Assembly: GCF_000060345.1 (NCBI RefSeq)
Contig: NC_008571.1
Location: forward strand, 2,728,001 to 2,792,000
DNA from: Christiangramia forsetii KT0803
Lineage (GTDB): Bacteria > Bacteroidota > Bacteroidia > Flavobacteriales > Flavobacteriaceae
Length of the DNA stretch: 64,000 nt
Direction: 5' to 3'
Part shown: positions 1-8,430 of the stretch, in pieces
Position numbering within the stretch: position 1 is the first letter of the stretch
Layout: every line of letters begins with the position of its first letter
The notes under the pieces: generated by a model
Seen by the model: the letters and a program-made list of their open reading frames with translations, nothing else
What the model was told of the DNA's origin: nothing
The model's database searches: none
Made by a program: the position numbers and the translations under genes

Positions 1-106
1 GAGTATTTTTTTTTGAGAAATATACAATCGCCCCGGCCAGTGGTATACAAAATGATAAAATGGTTAATCCGGTTCCGAGTTCATCCCGGTGGTCATTATG
101 AGACAT
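1..106 (-). CDS. Small membrane protein, partial (C-terminus outside window)
   Basis: An open frame on the minus strand starts with ATG at 106 and runs off the window edge after about 35 codons. It begins MSHNDHRDELGTG and continues into a hydrophobic stretch ending at FSKKN, so it looks like a short protein with at least one membrane helix. It starts 12 bases after the stop of the DUF2085 gene at 119-460 and is probably cotranscribed with it. From memory, small proteins of this type sit beside DUF2085 genes in flavobacteria, but I do not assign a function. It is incomplete because of the window boundary, not because of a mutation. Confidence 0.6.
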   Translation of the reverse strand, partial: MSHNDHRDELGTGLTILSFCIPLAGAIVYFSKKNT

Positions 107-118
107 ATAATAAATAAT

Positions 119-460
119 TTAGGTTAGTGATAGTATTAAATTTCCAATTTGTTTTCCCCAGATAGATATTAGAGACATACAGCCAATACCAGCGGCTAAT
201 CCAGTTATAAACCTTACTCCATTTGTACTTTCCCAATTAGAAAATGCCTGGGTTAAACCATCAATTATCGTTGGAAGCATAATAAATAAACTTAACCATA
301 GGTTAAGAGTAAAAAAACTGAATAAAAAAATTGGAAAGCTTAAATAGCCTATATGGATACCCGTGCATCTCGCACAAACCGGGAATTGTTTACCCTTAAA
401 GAAAAAAGATCTTTCAGGTAATTGATGGCAAAAAGAAAACTCCAGTTTTTTACTAAACAT
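119..460 (-). CDS. DUF2085 family membrane protein
   Basis: A 113-residue protein of the DUF2085 family, whose function is unknown. The family signature is visible near the N-terminus: a [10 protein letters not shown] motif (about residues 11-20) followed by CARCTG (about residues 29-34), whose cysteines may bind metal. After that come roughly three hydrophobic segments, placing it in the inner membrane. Length and start match the usual short members that begin a few residues before the CHxxPERS motif. It is followed closely by the partial membrane ORF at 1-106. No regulatory site is evident in front of it. Family assignment is from the motif; any role in cofactor or metal handling would be a guess. 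Confidence 0.75.
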   Translation of the reverse strand: MFSKKLEFSFCHQLPERSFFFKGKQFPVCARCTGIHIGYLSFPIFLFSFFTLNLWLSLFIMLPTIIDGLTQAFSNWESTNGVRFITGLAAGIGCMSLISIWGKQIGNLILSLT

Positions 461-551
461 TTGATCTGTTCAATATCCAGTCGTAAAACTAAGGCCAACT
501 AAAAAGAAGATCATACGGTTTCCCGTAAAATGAGAAATTAATTAGGTAAAA

Positions 552-1202
552 TTAGTTCCTGACGTATTTATCAATCATATATTTTGTAATTGGCTTTAAG
601 GTTTTTCCACTTACTGGATGTTTTCCTGGAGATGAGAAATACTCTAATCCCCCATTGCTTTTATAGTACCAAATTCGAACTTCACCATTTTTAAAAAAAG
701 TTGTGGCCTCAGAAACTTCCACTTCTTTAAGGTTTCTATAGATATGTGGAATAAACTTTCGTTCTTCACTGCTTCCGCTGCATTCAGTTTTGATATAGTG
801 ATCATTACTCCAGATCATGCATTCTTCCTTCCCTCCTATATAACCCAAGTACGATGAAGTAGCTACCACCATAAGAAAGCTTAAAGCAACCATTAGTTTC
901 TTATTGGAAAATAAATGACTCTTCTTTTTTTCTTCAAGTTCATTGATTTGGCTGGAAGTTGAATTCCATTTTATATAGCTATCATAACTCTCATAGCCTA
1001 AATATTGAGCTAAATAATCTTTTACTTTTTGATTTGGAGATGACTCACCTTTATAATACCGGGTTAAGGATTTTGTGGAAATCGAGTATTTGAATTTTTC
1101 AAAGATATAGTCAGATAAAAACTCTGCATTCGCATTGGTAGAGTTTCTTTCCGTTTCGGCCTCTGCTTTCTTAAAAGCAGCAATAATTATTTGGTGGGTC
1201 AT
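552..1202 (-). CDS. Membrane-anchored protein with N-terminal HTH-like domain
   Basis: A 216-residue protein with three parts. Residues 1-80 form a helical region containing FLSDYIFEKFKY, LTRYYKGESSP and LAQYLGYESY, a pattern I recall from Bacteroidota proteins with a putative DNA-binding N-terminus. Residues about 103-122 are a single membrane helix. The last 95 residues lie beyond it and contain two cysteines. This would be a one-pass membrane protein with the N-domain in the cytoplasm, possibly a one-component regulator. It is divergent from the 56-residue lipoprotein at 1476, and the spacer carries a TGTCC/GGACA repeat cluster it might bind. A TAGATTTG box (minus strand, 1239-1232) fits the Bacteroidota -7 element and would start transcription about 20 bases before the ATG. 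Function is inferred only. Confidence 0.65.
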   Translation of the reverse strand: MTHQIIIAAFKKAEAETERNSTNANAEFLSDYIFEKFKYSISTKSLTRYYKGESSPNQKVKDYLAQYLGYESYDSYIKWNSTSSQINELEEKKKSHLFSNKKLMVALSFLMVVATSSYLGYIGGKEECMIWSNDHYIKTECSGSSEERKFIPHIYRNLKEVEVSEATTFFKNGEVRIWYYKSNGGLEYFSSPGKHPVSGKTLKPITKYMIDKYVRN

Positions 1203-1239
1203 TTCTTAGAAATTCAGCGATGTAAAACTAACAAATCTA

Positions 1240-1296
1240 TTGGACATTCCGTTTGGACAGAAATGTCCAAAGCTTGTCCAGATCTTGTCTACCCTT
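1240..1296. promoter_or_regulatory. TGTCC/GGACA repeat cluster between divergent genes
   Basis: TTTGGACAGAAATGTCCAAA (1252-1271) is a perfect inverted repeat with 8-base arms and a 4-base spacer. A further TTGGACA lies at 1240-1246. To the right, three direct repeats occur exactly every 11 bases: TGTCCAAAGCT (1264), TGTCCAGATCT (1275), TGTCTACCCTT (1286). The palindrome covers the expected -33 region of the minus-strand gene. The direct repeats end at a TTGACC (1295-1300) that stands 17 bases before TACTTTG (1315-1321), a possible promoter for the plus strand. Repeats one helical turn apart directly upstream of a -33 element suggest activator binding. The binding protein is unknown. Confidence 0.55.
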
Positions 1297-1329
1297 GACC
1301 ATACTGCCCTTATTTACTTTGCCCTGTGA

Positions 1330-1393
1330 TTGATAAGTCAGTACAACTTACAGGGAAGTGAAGGACTTCTGGCTTATCAACTCATGACTTCCC
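1330..1393 (+). promoter_or_regulatory. Structured 5' leader, possible pseudoknot or alternative hairpins
   Basis: In plus-strand RNA, bases 1330-1341 pair fully with 1369-1380 (12 pairs, one U-G). GGGAAGT at 1353-1359, inside that loop, pairs with ACTTCCC at 1387-1393, outside it. The two stems interleave, so they form either a pseudoknot or two exclusive hairpins. The element lies just after the proposed plus-strand start near 1328 and before the 56-residue lipoprotein. A further stem-loop (AACCCG/CGGGTT, about 1425-1443) follows. Pairing is seen directly; a regulatory role is inferred. Confidence 0.35.
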
Positions 1394-1475
1394 ACTAGCT
1401 CATTTCTGAGCTTAAAATCGAAAAACCCGCATAAGCCGGGTTAACAATCTAATGTCAATTTTTAAAAACTAAGTC

Positions 1476-1646
1476 ATGAAAAAAATCAGTCTTCTACTAT
1501 TATTACTTATTTCAAATTTATCTATTATTTCTTGTACAGAACAAAGTTTAGGTGAGGCTACAGATGAACCTCAAAGGCAATATGCTTCTGAAGGAGAAGA
1601 AGATCCAAATCCTCCATCTGAAGAGCCTCCCAGCAATGGTAATTAG
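1476..1646 (+). CDS. Small lipoprotein (56 residues) preceding a TPR kinase
   Basis: A 56-codon ORF from ATG 1476 to TAG 1644-1646. It encodes a lysine start, a leucine-rich signal segment and a lipobox ending in Cys20 (SIISC), leaving a mature lipid-anchored tail of 37 residues. The tail is acidic and proline-rich (EGEEDPNPPSEEPPSNGN at the end). It is followed at once by an intrinsic terminator and then, 53 bases after its stop, by the TPR histidine kinase at 1700. The arrangement suggests a short abundant transcript with some read-through into kinase and regulator. It could be a ligand, an accessory lipoprotein or a regulated target of the kinase. I do not recognise the family. Clear start, signal and stop make it likely to be real. 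Confidence 0.7.
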   Translation: MKKISLLLLLLISNLSIISCTEQSLGEATDEPQRQYASEGEEDPNPPSEEPPSNGN

Positions 1647-1660
1647 TGCTTATTAAATAA

Positions 1661-1685
1661 GGCCGCTGTTATAGCGGCTTTTTTA
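1661..1685 (+). terminator. Intrinsic terminator between small lipoprotein and TPR kinase
   Basis: GCCGCT (1662-1667) pairs with AGCGGC (1673-1678) across a 5-base loop and is followed by six T residues. The kinase ATG is only 15 bases beyond, and no promoter is visible in between, so the kinase probably depends on read-through. Confidence 0.8.
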
Positions 1686-1699
1686 TTTATTTTCGCTTT

Positions 1700-3622
1700 A
1701 TGAACCTACGCCCCCTGCTTCATACGTTTGGTATCTTTTGCTTTCTAGCGCTATCCTCGTGCACGAACAAAGAAATTTCTTCTAAATCCCAGATTAGAAA
1801 AGATTCCACTAGTTACTATTTTCAAAAAGGAAAGAATTCCGAAGAGATACAAGAAAAAATAATAAACTTTAATAAAGCTCTTCAATCCATAAAAACTATA
1901 GAGGATTCCCTTATGCTGGATATCCTGGACAACAAAATTTATTATCATAACCGCTTAAAAGAATATGACAGTTCCCTACATTTTGCAGATCGCCTTATCA
2001 AAACCGCCCAAATCCAGAATGATTCTGCTTTTATAGCCACGGGCTACTATCGAAAAGCATTTATTTTCCAATATTTAAATCAAAATGAAAAGCAATTTGA
2101 AAATACCTATGCCGCACGTGAGATCTATTTAAAAATTGGAGACACCGCGAGCGCAGGACGCAGGACAGCGGAAATGGCTAACGCCCAGAGTCAGTTGACC
2201 GATTATACTGGAGCGCAGCAAACAGCTACTGAAGCCCTGGAATATCTATCAGAAAATGATTCTGTTTATTTAAGCAGTATGTATAATACCATTGCCACCA
2301 CATACAGAAACCAGGAATTTTATCAAGATGCGGCAAAAGAATGGAGAAATGCACTTAAATATGCTTCCAGAAGCCGGGATAGCCTAAGCAATCTGAATAA
2401 TATTGCACTGGCACTTCAGGATGATAAGAAATTCAAAGAGGCTATAAAAATTTTTGAAAAAATCCTGGAAAATTCTAATCTCACAGATAGAAAATCCCGG
2501 GCTCGATTTATGGATAATCTTGCCTATACCAAATGGCTGCAAGATTCTTCAGCAGTTGTTGAAGATGAATTATTGTATGCAAAGGAAATTAGGCGCAAAG
2601 AAAACGATCGTAATGGTCTTTTGGCCAGTTATAACCATCTTTCAGATTATTTCAGAAATAAGGATACAAACCTTTCAAGAATATACGCAGACAGTTTATT
2701 AATAACTGCTATTAATACCGGCAGTAAGACAGCCCAGCTCAACGCAATCCAGAAACTAATACAACTTTCTCCAGCTAATAAAACAAAAGACCTGTCAGAT
2801 AGATATATACAATTAAATGATGGTATAAGGTCTGAAAATATCCGGGCGAAAAATTTCTTTGCCAAGATCAGGTATGATGAGGAACAGAAACAAAAGGAGA
2901 TCGATACTCTGGAAACACAAACTGCATTACAGCGCATAGAAGCTATGGAATTACAAAACCAGATAATCATTCTTTCTTTGGTAGGGCTGCTGATTTTGGT
3001 GAGTGGCGGATTCGGTTTTTATTATTTGAGGCAAAAACATACTAGAGAAAAAATTCGCGAGGCTCATCTAACTGAAACAAGAATTTCCAAGAAGATCCAT
3101 GATGAATTAGCGAATGACGTTTATAATGTAATGAGTGGTTTGCAGTCTATTGTTCCAAATAATATGATAGATAAACTGGAACATATTTATGACCGTACCC
3201 GAAATATATCCAGGGAGAATAGTAGTATTCCTACCGGAACCAATTACCTGCCGCATTTACTTTCCACGCTTAGCGCTACGGTGCCAGACGATACCAGATT
3301 GATCCTACGCGGTGAAAATAGCATTAACTGGAATCAACTGGTTCCGGAAAAAAAGATCATTCTTTACCGGGTGCTTCAGGAAATCATGATCAACATGAAA
3401 AAACATAGCAATGCCAGTTTGGTAGCAGTGATCTTTTCCGAAGAAAAAAGTTTACTGAATATTAATTATTCAGATAACGGAACTGGCACCTCCCTGCAAA
3501 ACCTGAAAACCGGCAACGGAATACTGAATATGGAAAACCGTATTCTTTCTATCAAGGGAAAACTTAATTTTGAAACCGAACAGGAAAAAGGCTTAAAGAT
3601 ATTGATCCAGATTCCGTCATAA
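1700..3622 (+). CDS. TPR-containing sensor histidine kinase
   Basis: A 640-residue sensor kinase. An N-terminal lipobox-like signal (ALSSC, Cys21) precedes a long helical TPR region (about residues 60-400), predicted to lie in the periplasm. A membrane helix follows at about 421-443. The cytoplasmic part has an H-box with KKIHDELAND, phospho-acceptor His467, and an HATPase domain with an N-box around Asn565 (EIMINMKKHS), a DNGTGT G1 box and a GNGILNM G2 region. This is the HisKA_3 type, normally paired with LuxR-class regulators. The partner follows 8 bases later at 3631. It should phosphorylate that regulator in response to an envelope signal sensed by the TPR region, possibly a protein or peptide. 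The lipobox may instead be an uncleaved anchor. Confidence 0.85.
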   Translation: MNLRPLLHTFGIFCFLALSSCTNKEISSKSQIRKDSTSYYFQKGKNSEEIQEKIINFNKALQSIKTIEDSLMLDILDNKIYYHNRLKEYDSSLHFADRLIKTAQIQNDSAFIATGYYRKAFIFQYLNQNEKQFENTYAAREIYLKIGDTASAGRRTAEMANAQSQLTDYTGAQQTATEALEYLSENDSVYLSSMYNTIATTYRNQEFYQDAAKEWRNALKYASRSRDSLSNLNNIALALQDDKKFKEAIKIFEKILENSNLTDRKSRARFMDNLAYTKWLQDSSAVVEDELLYAKEIRRKENDRNGLLASYNHLSDYFRNKDTNLSRIYADSLLITAINTGSKTAQLNAIQKLIQLSPANKTKDLSDRYIQLNDGIRSENIRAKNFFAKIRYDEEQKQKEIDTLETQTALQRIEAMELQNQIIILSLVGLLILVSGGFGFYYLRQKHTREKIREAHLTETRISKKIHDELANDVYNVMSGLQSIVPNNMIDKLEHIYDRTRNISRENSSIPTGTNYLPHLLSTLSATVPDDTRLILRGENSINWNQLVPEKKIILYRVLQEIMINMKKHSNASLVAVIFSEEKSLLNINYSDNGTGTSLQNLKTGNGILNMENRILSIKGKLNFETEQEKGLKILIQIPS

Positions 3623-3630
3623 TTCTTTAC

Positions 3631-4296
3631 ATGTTTAAAAAAGTTCTGGTTGCAGAAGATATGGATAGTATTAATCATGCAGTAGCATCTGTCTTGAGGG
3701 AGCTTGATATTCCTGAAATTACTCACGCCCAATATTGTGATAAAGCTTGGCTTCTTGCTAAAAAAGCCTCACAGGATCATAAGCCTTTCGATTTGCTTAT
3801 TTGCGATCTTTCTTTTAAACAGGATCATCGAGAAGAAAAAATCACTTCGGGAGAGGAACTCATCGCCAAATTAAAATCTGAAAACCCTGAGCTTAAAGTA
3901 ATCGTGAATTCTATTGAAGATCATCCGCAGACGGTTAAAGATTTATGGAATTCAGGGCATATCGATGCTTATGTATGCAAAGATCGTCACGGACTCAAAG
4001 AATTAAAGGAAGCAATTCTACATTTGAATAATGGTGAAACTTATAATTCACCTTCTATTGAGAAAATCCTGAAACAAAATAACGTGCTCACTTTAAATGA
4101 TTTTGAAATTAATATTGTAAAATTTCTCGCCAATGGTTTTACTCAGGATCAGATTCAGCAGGAACTAAAAAGTAAGAATATCAAACCCAGCAGTAAAAGT
4201 GCAATTGAGAAACGCTTAAAAGAGTTACGGGAAGAATTTCATGCCAATACCAATCCGCATCTTATTGGAATCATGAAGGATTTGAAGCTGATATAG
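3631..4296 (+). CDS. Response regulator with C-terminal HTH
   Basis: A 221-residue regulator. The receiver domain (about 1-130) shows the acidic pair Glu9-Asp10, phospho-acceptor Asp59 (LLICDLSF) and conserved Lys117 (AYVCKDRHG). The C-terminal 70 residues contain a LuxR-like HTH ([20 protein letters not shown]) and a basic tail. Unlike textbook NarL proteins, the HTH has a short insert ([20 protein letters not shown]), a variant I associate with Bacteroidota. It lies 8 bases downstream of the TPR kinase and is surely its partner. Two decayed copies of this gene occur at about 7560-8149 and 12284-12680, so this is the only intact member of a local duplication family. Targets are unknown; the 11-base repeats upstream of the small lipoprotein are candidates. 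Confidence 0.88.
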   Translation: MFKKVLVAEDMDSINHAVASVLRELDIPEITHAQYCDKAWLLAKKASQDHKPFDLLICDLSFKQDHREEKITSGEELIAKLKSENPELKVIVNSIEDHPQTVKDLWNSGHIDAYVCKDRHGLKELKEAILHLNNGETYNSPSIEKILKQNNVLTLNDFEINIVKFLANGFTQDQIQQELKSKNIKPSSKSAIEKRLKELREEFHANTNPHLIGIMKDLKLI

Positions 4297-4891
4297 ATAA
4301 ATTAAATTTCTTATCCAATTTAGTTAAATAGGGTCAATTAATGATTTAATGTAATTTTTCAATTATCTCACACGGCATTCCCTAATTCAAGACCTAAAAT
4401 ATTTGAAAGATTTTCTGGTATCTCCACATATGAGACCAACATGAAAATTAATCAGGAAGCATGAATTATGGTTATAATAATATGGCTTCCATGAAAAATA
4501 ATTACTTTCAATATTTACTCATGAAAAATGATTACTTTTTTAGAGGAAGCAGAGTCATTTTTAGTAAATATGAATGTATGATTATAAGGTTCGGTCAAGA
4601 AACCACATCATATATTATACAGAATTTTTGTATATCTCTTTTCTTTCTATAGCTTTAAAAATCACAGGACAAGCTTAGGACCGGACATTTTCTGAATAAA
4701 TTCTGGCAATATAGTTTTCCTTCTTCAGAATAATAGTTATCATCAGTGAATCTAATGATCACCAAAATATTTTTCGGAAAAACAAAGATCCCTTTAATCA
4801 TATTGGAATTAAGACAATGAATAATGGCGATAGTTTGTGACTTGCATAACTACCACCAATTTCCACTAGAATATCTATAAAATTAGCGATG
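4297..4891. other. Intergenic stretch without a supported gene
   Basis: About 595 AT-rich bases between the regulator stop and the convergent lipoprotein gene. A 63-codon frame at 4461-4652 has no recognisable features and includes a short internal near-repeat (ATGAAAAATAATTACTTT / ATGAAAAATGATTACTTT). No terminator of good quality was found here. Confidence 0.5.
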
Positions 4892-6853
4892 CTACCAGCC
4901 TTCACTAATATGAGTGGTCTGATATTGATTCATACATCCGTAAGTACTACCCGCTAATATTTGACCATCCGCGTAAAACATCCAATAGCCACCAGAACCC
5001 GCCCCAGGCAAATTTATAGCAGCAATGCCCCTGCCTTTAAATACATAATCCTGGCAGTCCAGCCAACCATAATTATCAATTAGAGGAGTAAAACTATAAT
5101 TTCCTTCACGTATAAAAGTTCCATCTTTAGAATAGGTATCATAAGTGCCATTATCATTAAACTTAACTTTTACTATGCTCCCATTTGGCTCTCCGTAATT
5201 GCCGCCCTCGATAGTGAATTTTTTATTTACAATTTTTGCATACGCCTCGTTGGTAAACGTTAAGTCAAGGTTTATGGTAATAACTCTATCATTAGTTGCG
5301 TCCCTGATGTAAATTGGATAATTATTAACAGTAAGGGTATCAGCAGATGTGGGAACCTCCCCCAGGATTACGTTGGACCATTCATTTCCATTATCTAATA
5401 AAATTGGCTCGTTATCTAAAAATACACGATAGTAATGACGTACAAAGTTAGGTGCCGTATATGAATCCCTATTACTAAGTGTTTCAACTGGTACTATTTC
5501 GCCATAGTTTGGATTTTTTATAAACTGGATTTTATAATTATAATTTTTGTGAAGCCTTACTGCGAATTTTCCCTCCAATTCGTTGAATTCATCAGTATAA
5601 GTGAATTCTAAAAAAGTATCCAGGTAATTTTCTGTAGAATTTTGATCTGCATAACTGGCATTAATCAATATGTGACCATCGCTAAAGCTAACATTGTTCA
5701 AATTAATCCGGGAATCACTAATGGTAAATTCTGAAGCATAAAAAATTGTCTGATTTGCAGGCATTTTTTCAACCTGTGCTGAATCTGGAAAAAAATCTCT
5801 TTCAAACAAAGATACATTTGAAAACCATATTTCATCGTCTACAAATTGTATTGCACTATTTAGCTTTTCCAATCTTTCATTGAACGTTGAAAAACTTTCA
5901 AAGAAGTCTTTTAAATTTTCATTTGTATCATTCTTATCTGAACTTATAATAGCTCTTTCTCTAGTTTCAAATGGAAATACCTCATTCTCATTATTGTATA
6001 ACTCCAATATATTATCTTCATTCTGCGTAGATAGCGAAGATTCAATCGAATTAATAGCTATATCCACTTTTTTCAGCGTAGATGCAGATAACTGATCTTT
6101 ATATTCATAGGACTTGTACAACGCAATAGTGGAGATGGCTACCAATCCTGATTTGGAGATGAGTTCAGGGTCGATGGTAGCTGCCACGGTAGCAGTAGAA
6201 AATGTAGTTACAGATAAAATATATTTCCCAACAATCGCCAGCTGGTCGTTATTACTACTCTCATAGTCATCTAAAACTGTATCATCCATAAATGATTTAT
6301 TGGCTAAGTATAATTTTGCCAACACCATCTTACCGTCATTAGACAATGTTTGGTAGTTTTTTTTGAAAGCTTCAAGAATTGCTAAGACGTTGGCGCCCTT
6401 TTCAGATGCTGGATTTATCGATTCTTCAAAAGCTGAAATATTATCAAAGAATGGTTCTAGAGCCTCCTCCGCACTATTTGTTATTGTCGTTTCTGAAATA
6501 GTTACAGATAGTACATAATCATCTATACCAGAAATTTTTATTTCCTGTTTACCTAAACTGGTGTCCCCAGGAATTACTAAAATATATTCAATAGCATTGA
6601 ATTTTTCAATGGTAATTGCCTGCCCATCCAACGTTCCTTCATACTGTTGTGCAGCCAATTTTTCACTATTAAACCTAATAATTTCTTGGGTATTGACATC
6701 CCCCAAATCTAAGGTTTCAACCTGTTGATTTTCCTCCTCCGCAGGCTCTTCTGTCTCTTCTGCTACTTCTTCTCTCTCGATAACAGGATCTTCTTCTGTT
6801 TCGCAGGCAGTAATAAAAAATACCAAAGACAGTAAAAACAGGAATTTTTTCAT
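4892..6853 (-). CDS. Large surface lipoprotein of unknown function
   Basis: About 653 residues from the ATG at 6853. An in-frame ATG 24 bases upstream is possible, but only the inner start puts the signal MKKFLFLLSLVFFITAC at the very N-terminus, with lipobox Cys17. An acidic Glu-rich linker follows (about residues 18-45), then an Ig-like or lipocalin-like region, a helical middle section (about 125-300) and a beta-rich C-terminal half ending in a Trp/Cys/Tyr-rich segment (YGWLDCQDYVFKGRG). It is predicted to be anchored to the outer membrane. I do not recognise a family with an assigned role. It is flanked by decayed regulator copies and may be a target of the neighbouring systems, but nothing in the sequence proves this. 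Confidence 0.7.
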   Translation of the reverse strand: MKKFLFLLSLVFFITACETEEDPVIEREEVAEETEEPAEEENQQVETLDLGDVNTQEIIRFNSEKLAAQQYEGTLDGQAITIEKFNAIEYILVIPGDTSLGKQEIKISGIDDYVLSVTISETTITNSAEEALEPFFDNISAFEESINPASEKGANVLAILEAFKKNYQTLSNDGKMVLAKLYLANKSFMDDTVLDDYESSNNDQLAIVGKYILSVTTFSTATVAATIDPELISKSGLVAISTIALYKSYEYKDQLSASTLKKVDIAINSIESSLSTQNEDNILELYNNENEVFPFETRERAIISSDKNDTNENLKDFFESFSTFNERLEKLNSAIQFVDDEIWFSNVSLFERDFFPDSAQVEKMPANQTIFYASEFTISDSRINLNNVSFSDGHILINASYADQNSTENYLDTFLEFTYTDEFNELEGKFAVRLHKNYNYKIQFIKNPNYGEIVPVETLSNRDSYTAPNFVRHYYRVFLDNEPILLDNGNEWSNVILGEVPTSADTLTVNNYPIYIRDATNDRVITINLDLTFTNEAYAKIVNKKFTIEGGNYGEPNGSIVKVKFNDNGTYDTYSKDGTFIREGNYSFTPLIDNYGWLDCQDYVFKGRGIAAINLPGAGSGGYWMFYADGQILAGSTYGCMNQYQTTHISEGW

Positions 6854-8149
<1,296 letters not shown>

Positions 8150-8430
8150 ATAAACCTGCCAGTTACAATATTGAAAAAAGTAAATCAGAAACAGACTTAG
8201 GAATCTGGTAAAACAATTAATTGGACTGGTATCCTCAGAGTGATTTTAAGCTTAAAGAAGTGACATCTACCATAGCCCCACAAAATATCATGACCCTACC
8301 CATAATATTTCATTTAAAGCAAAACCGTTTAAGGCGTAGCTGCCACTTTCTCTAATTTTCTATAAAACTAAATTTTATGTTAAAGCGAAAGATATTCGTT
8401 TAGTAAACGTATGGAATTTGGAAGTAATCG

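Noticed and set aside
4461-4652. 63-residue ORF
   Set aside because: No signal peptide, domain, promoter or coding character beyond being open.
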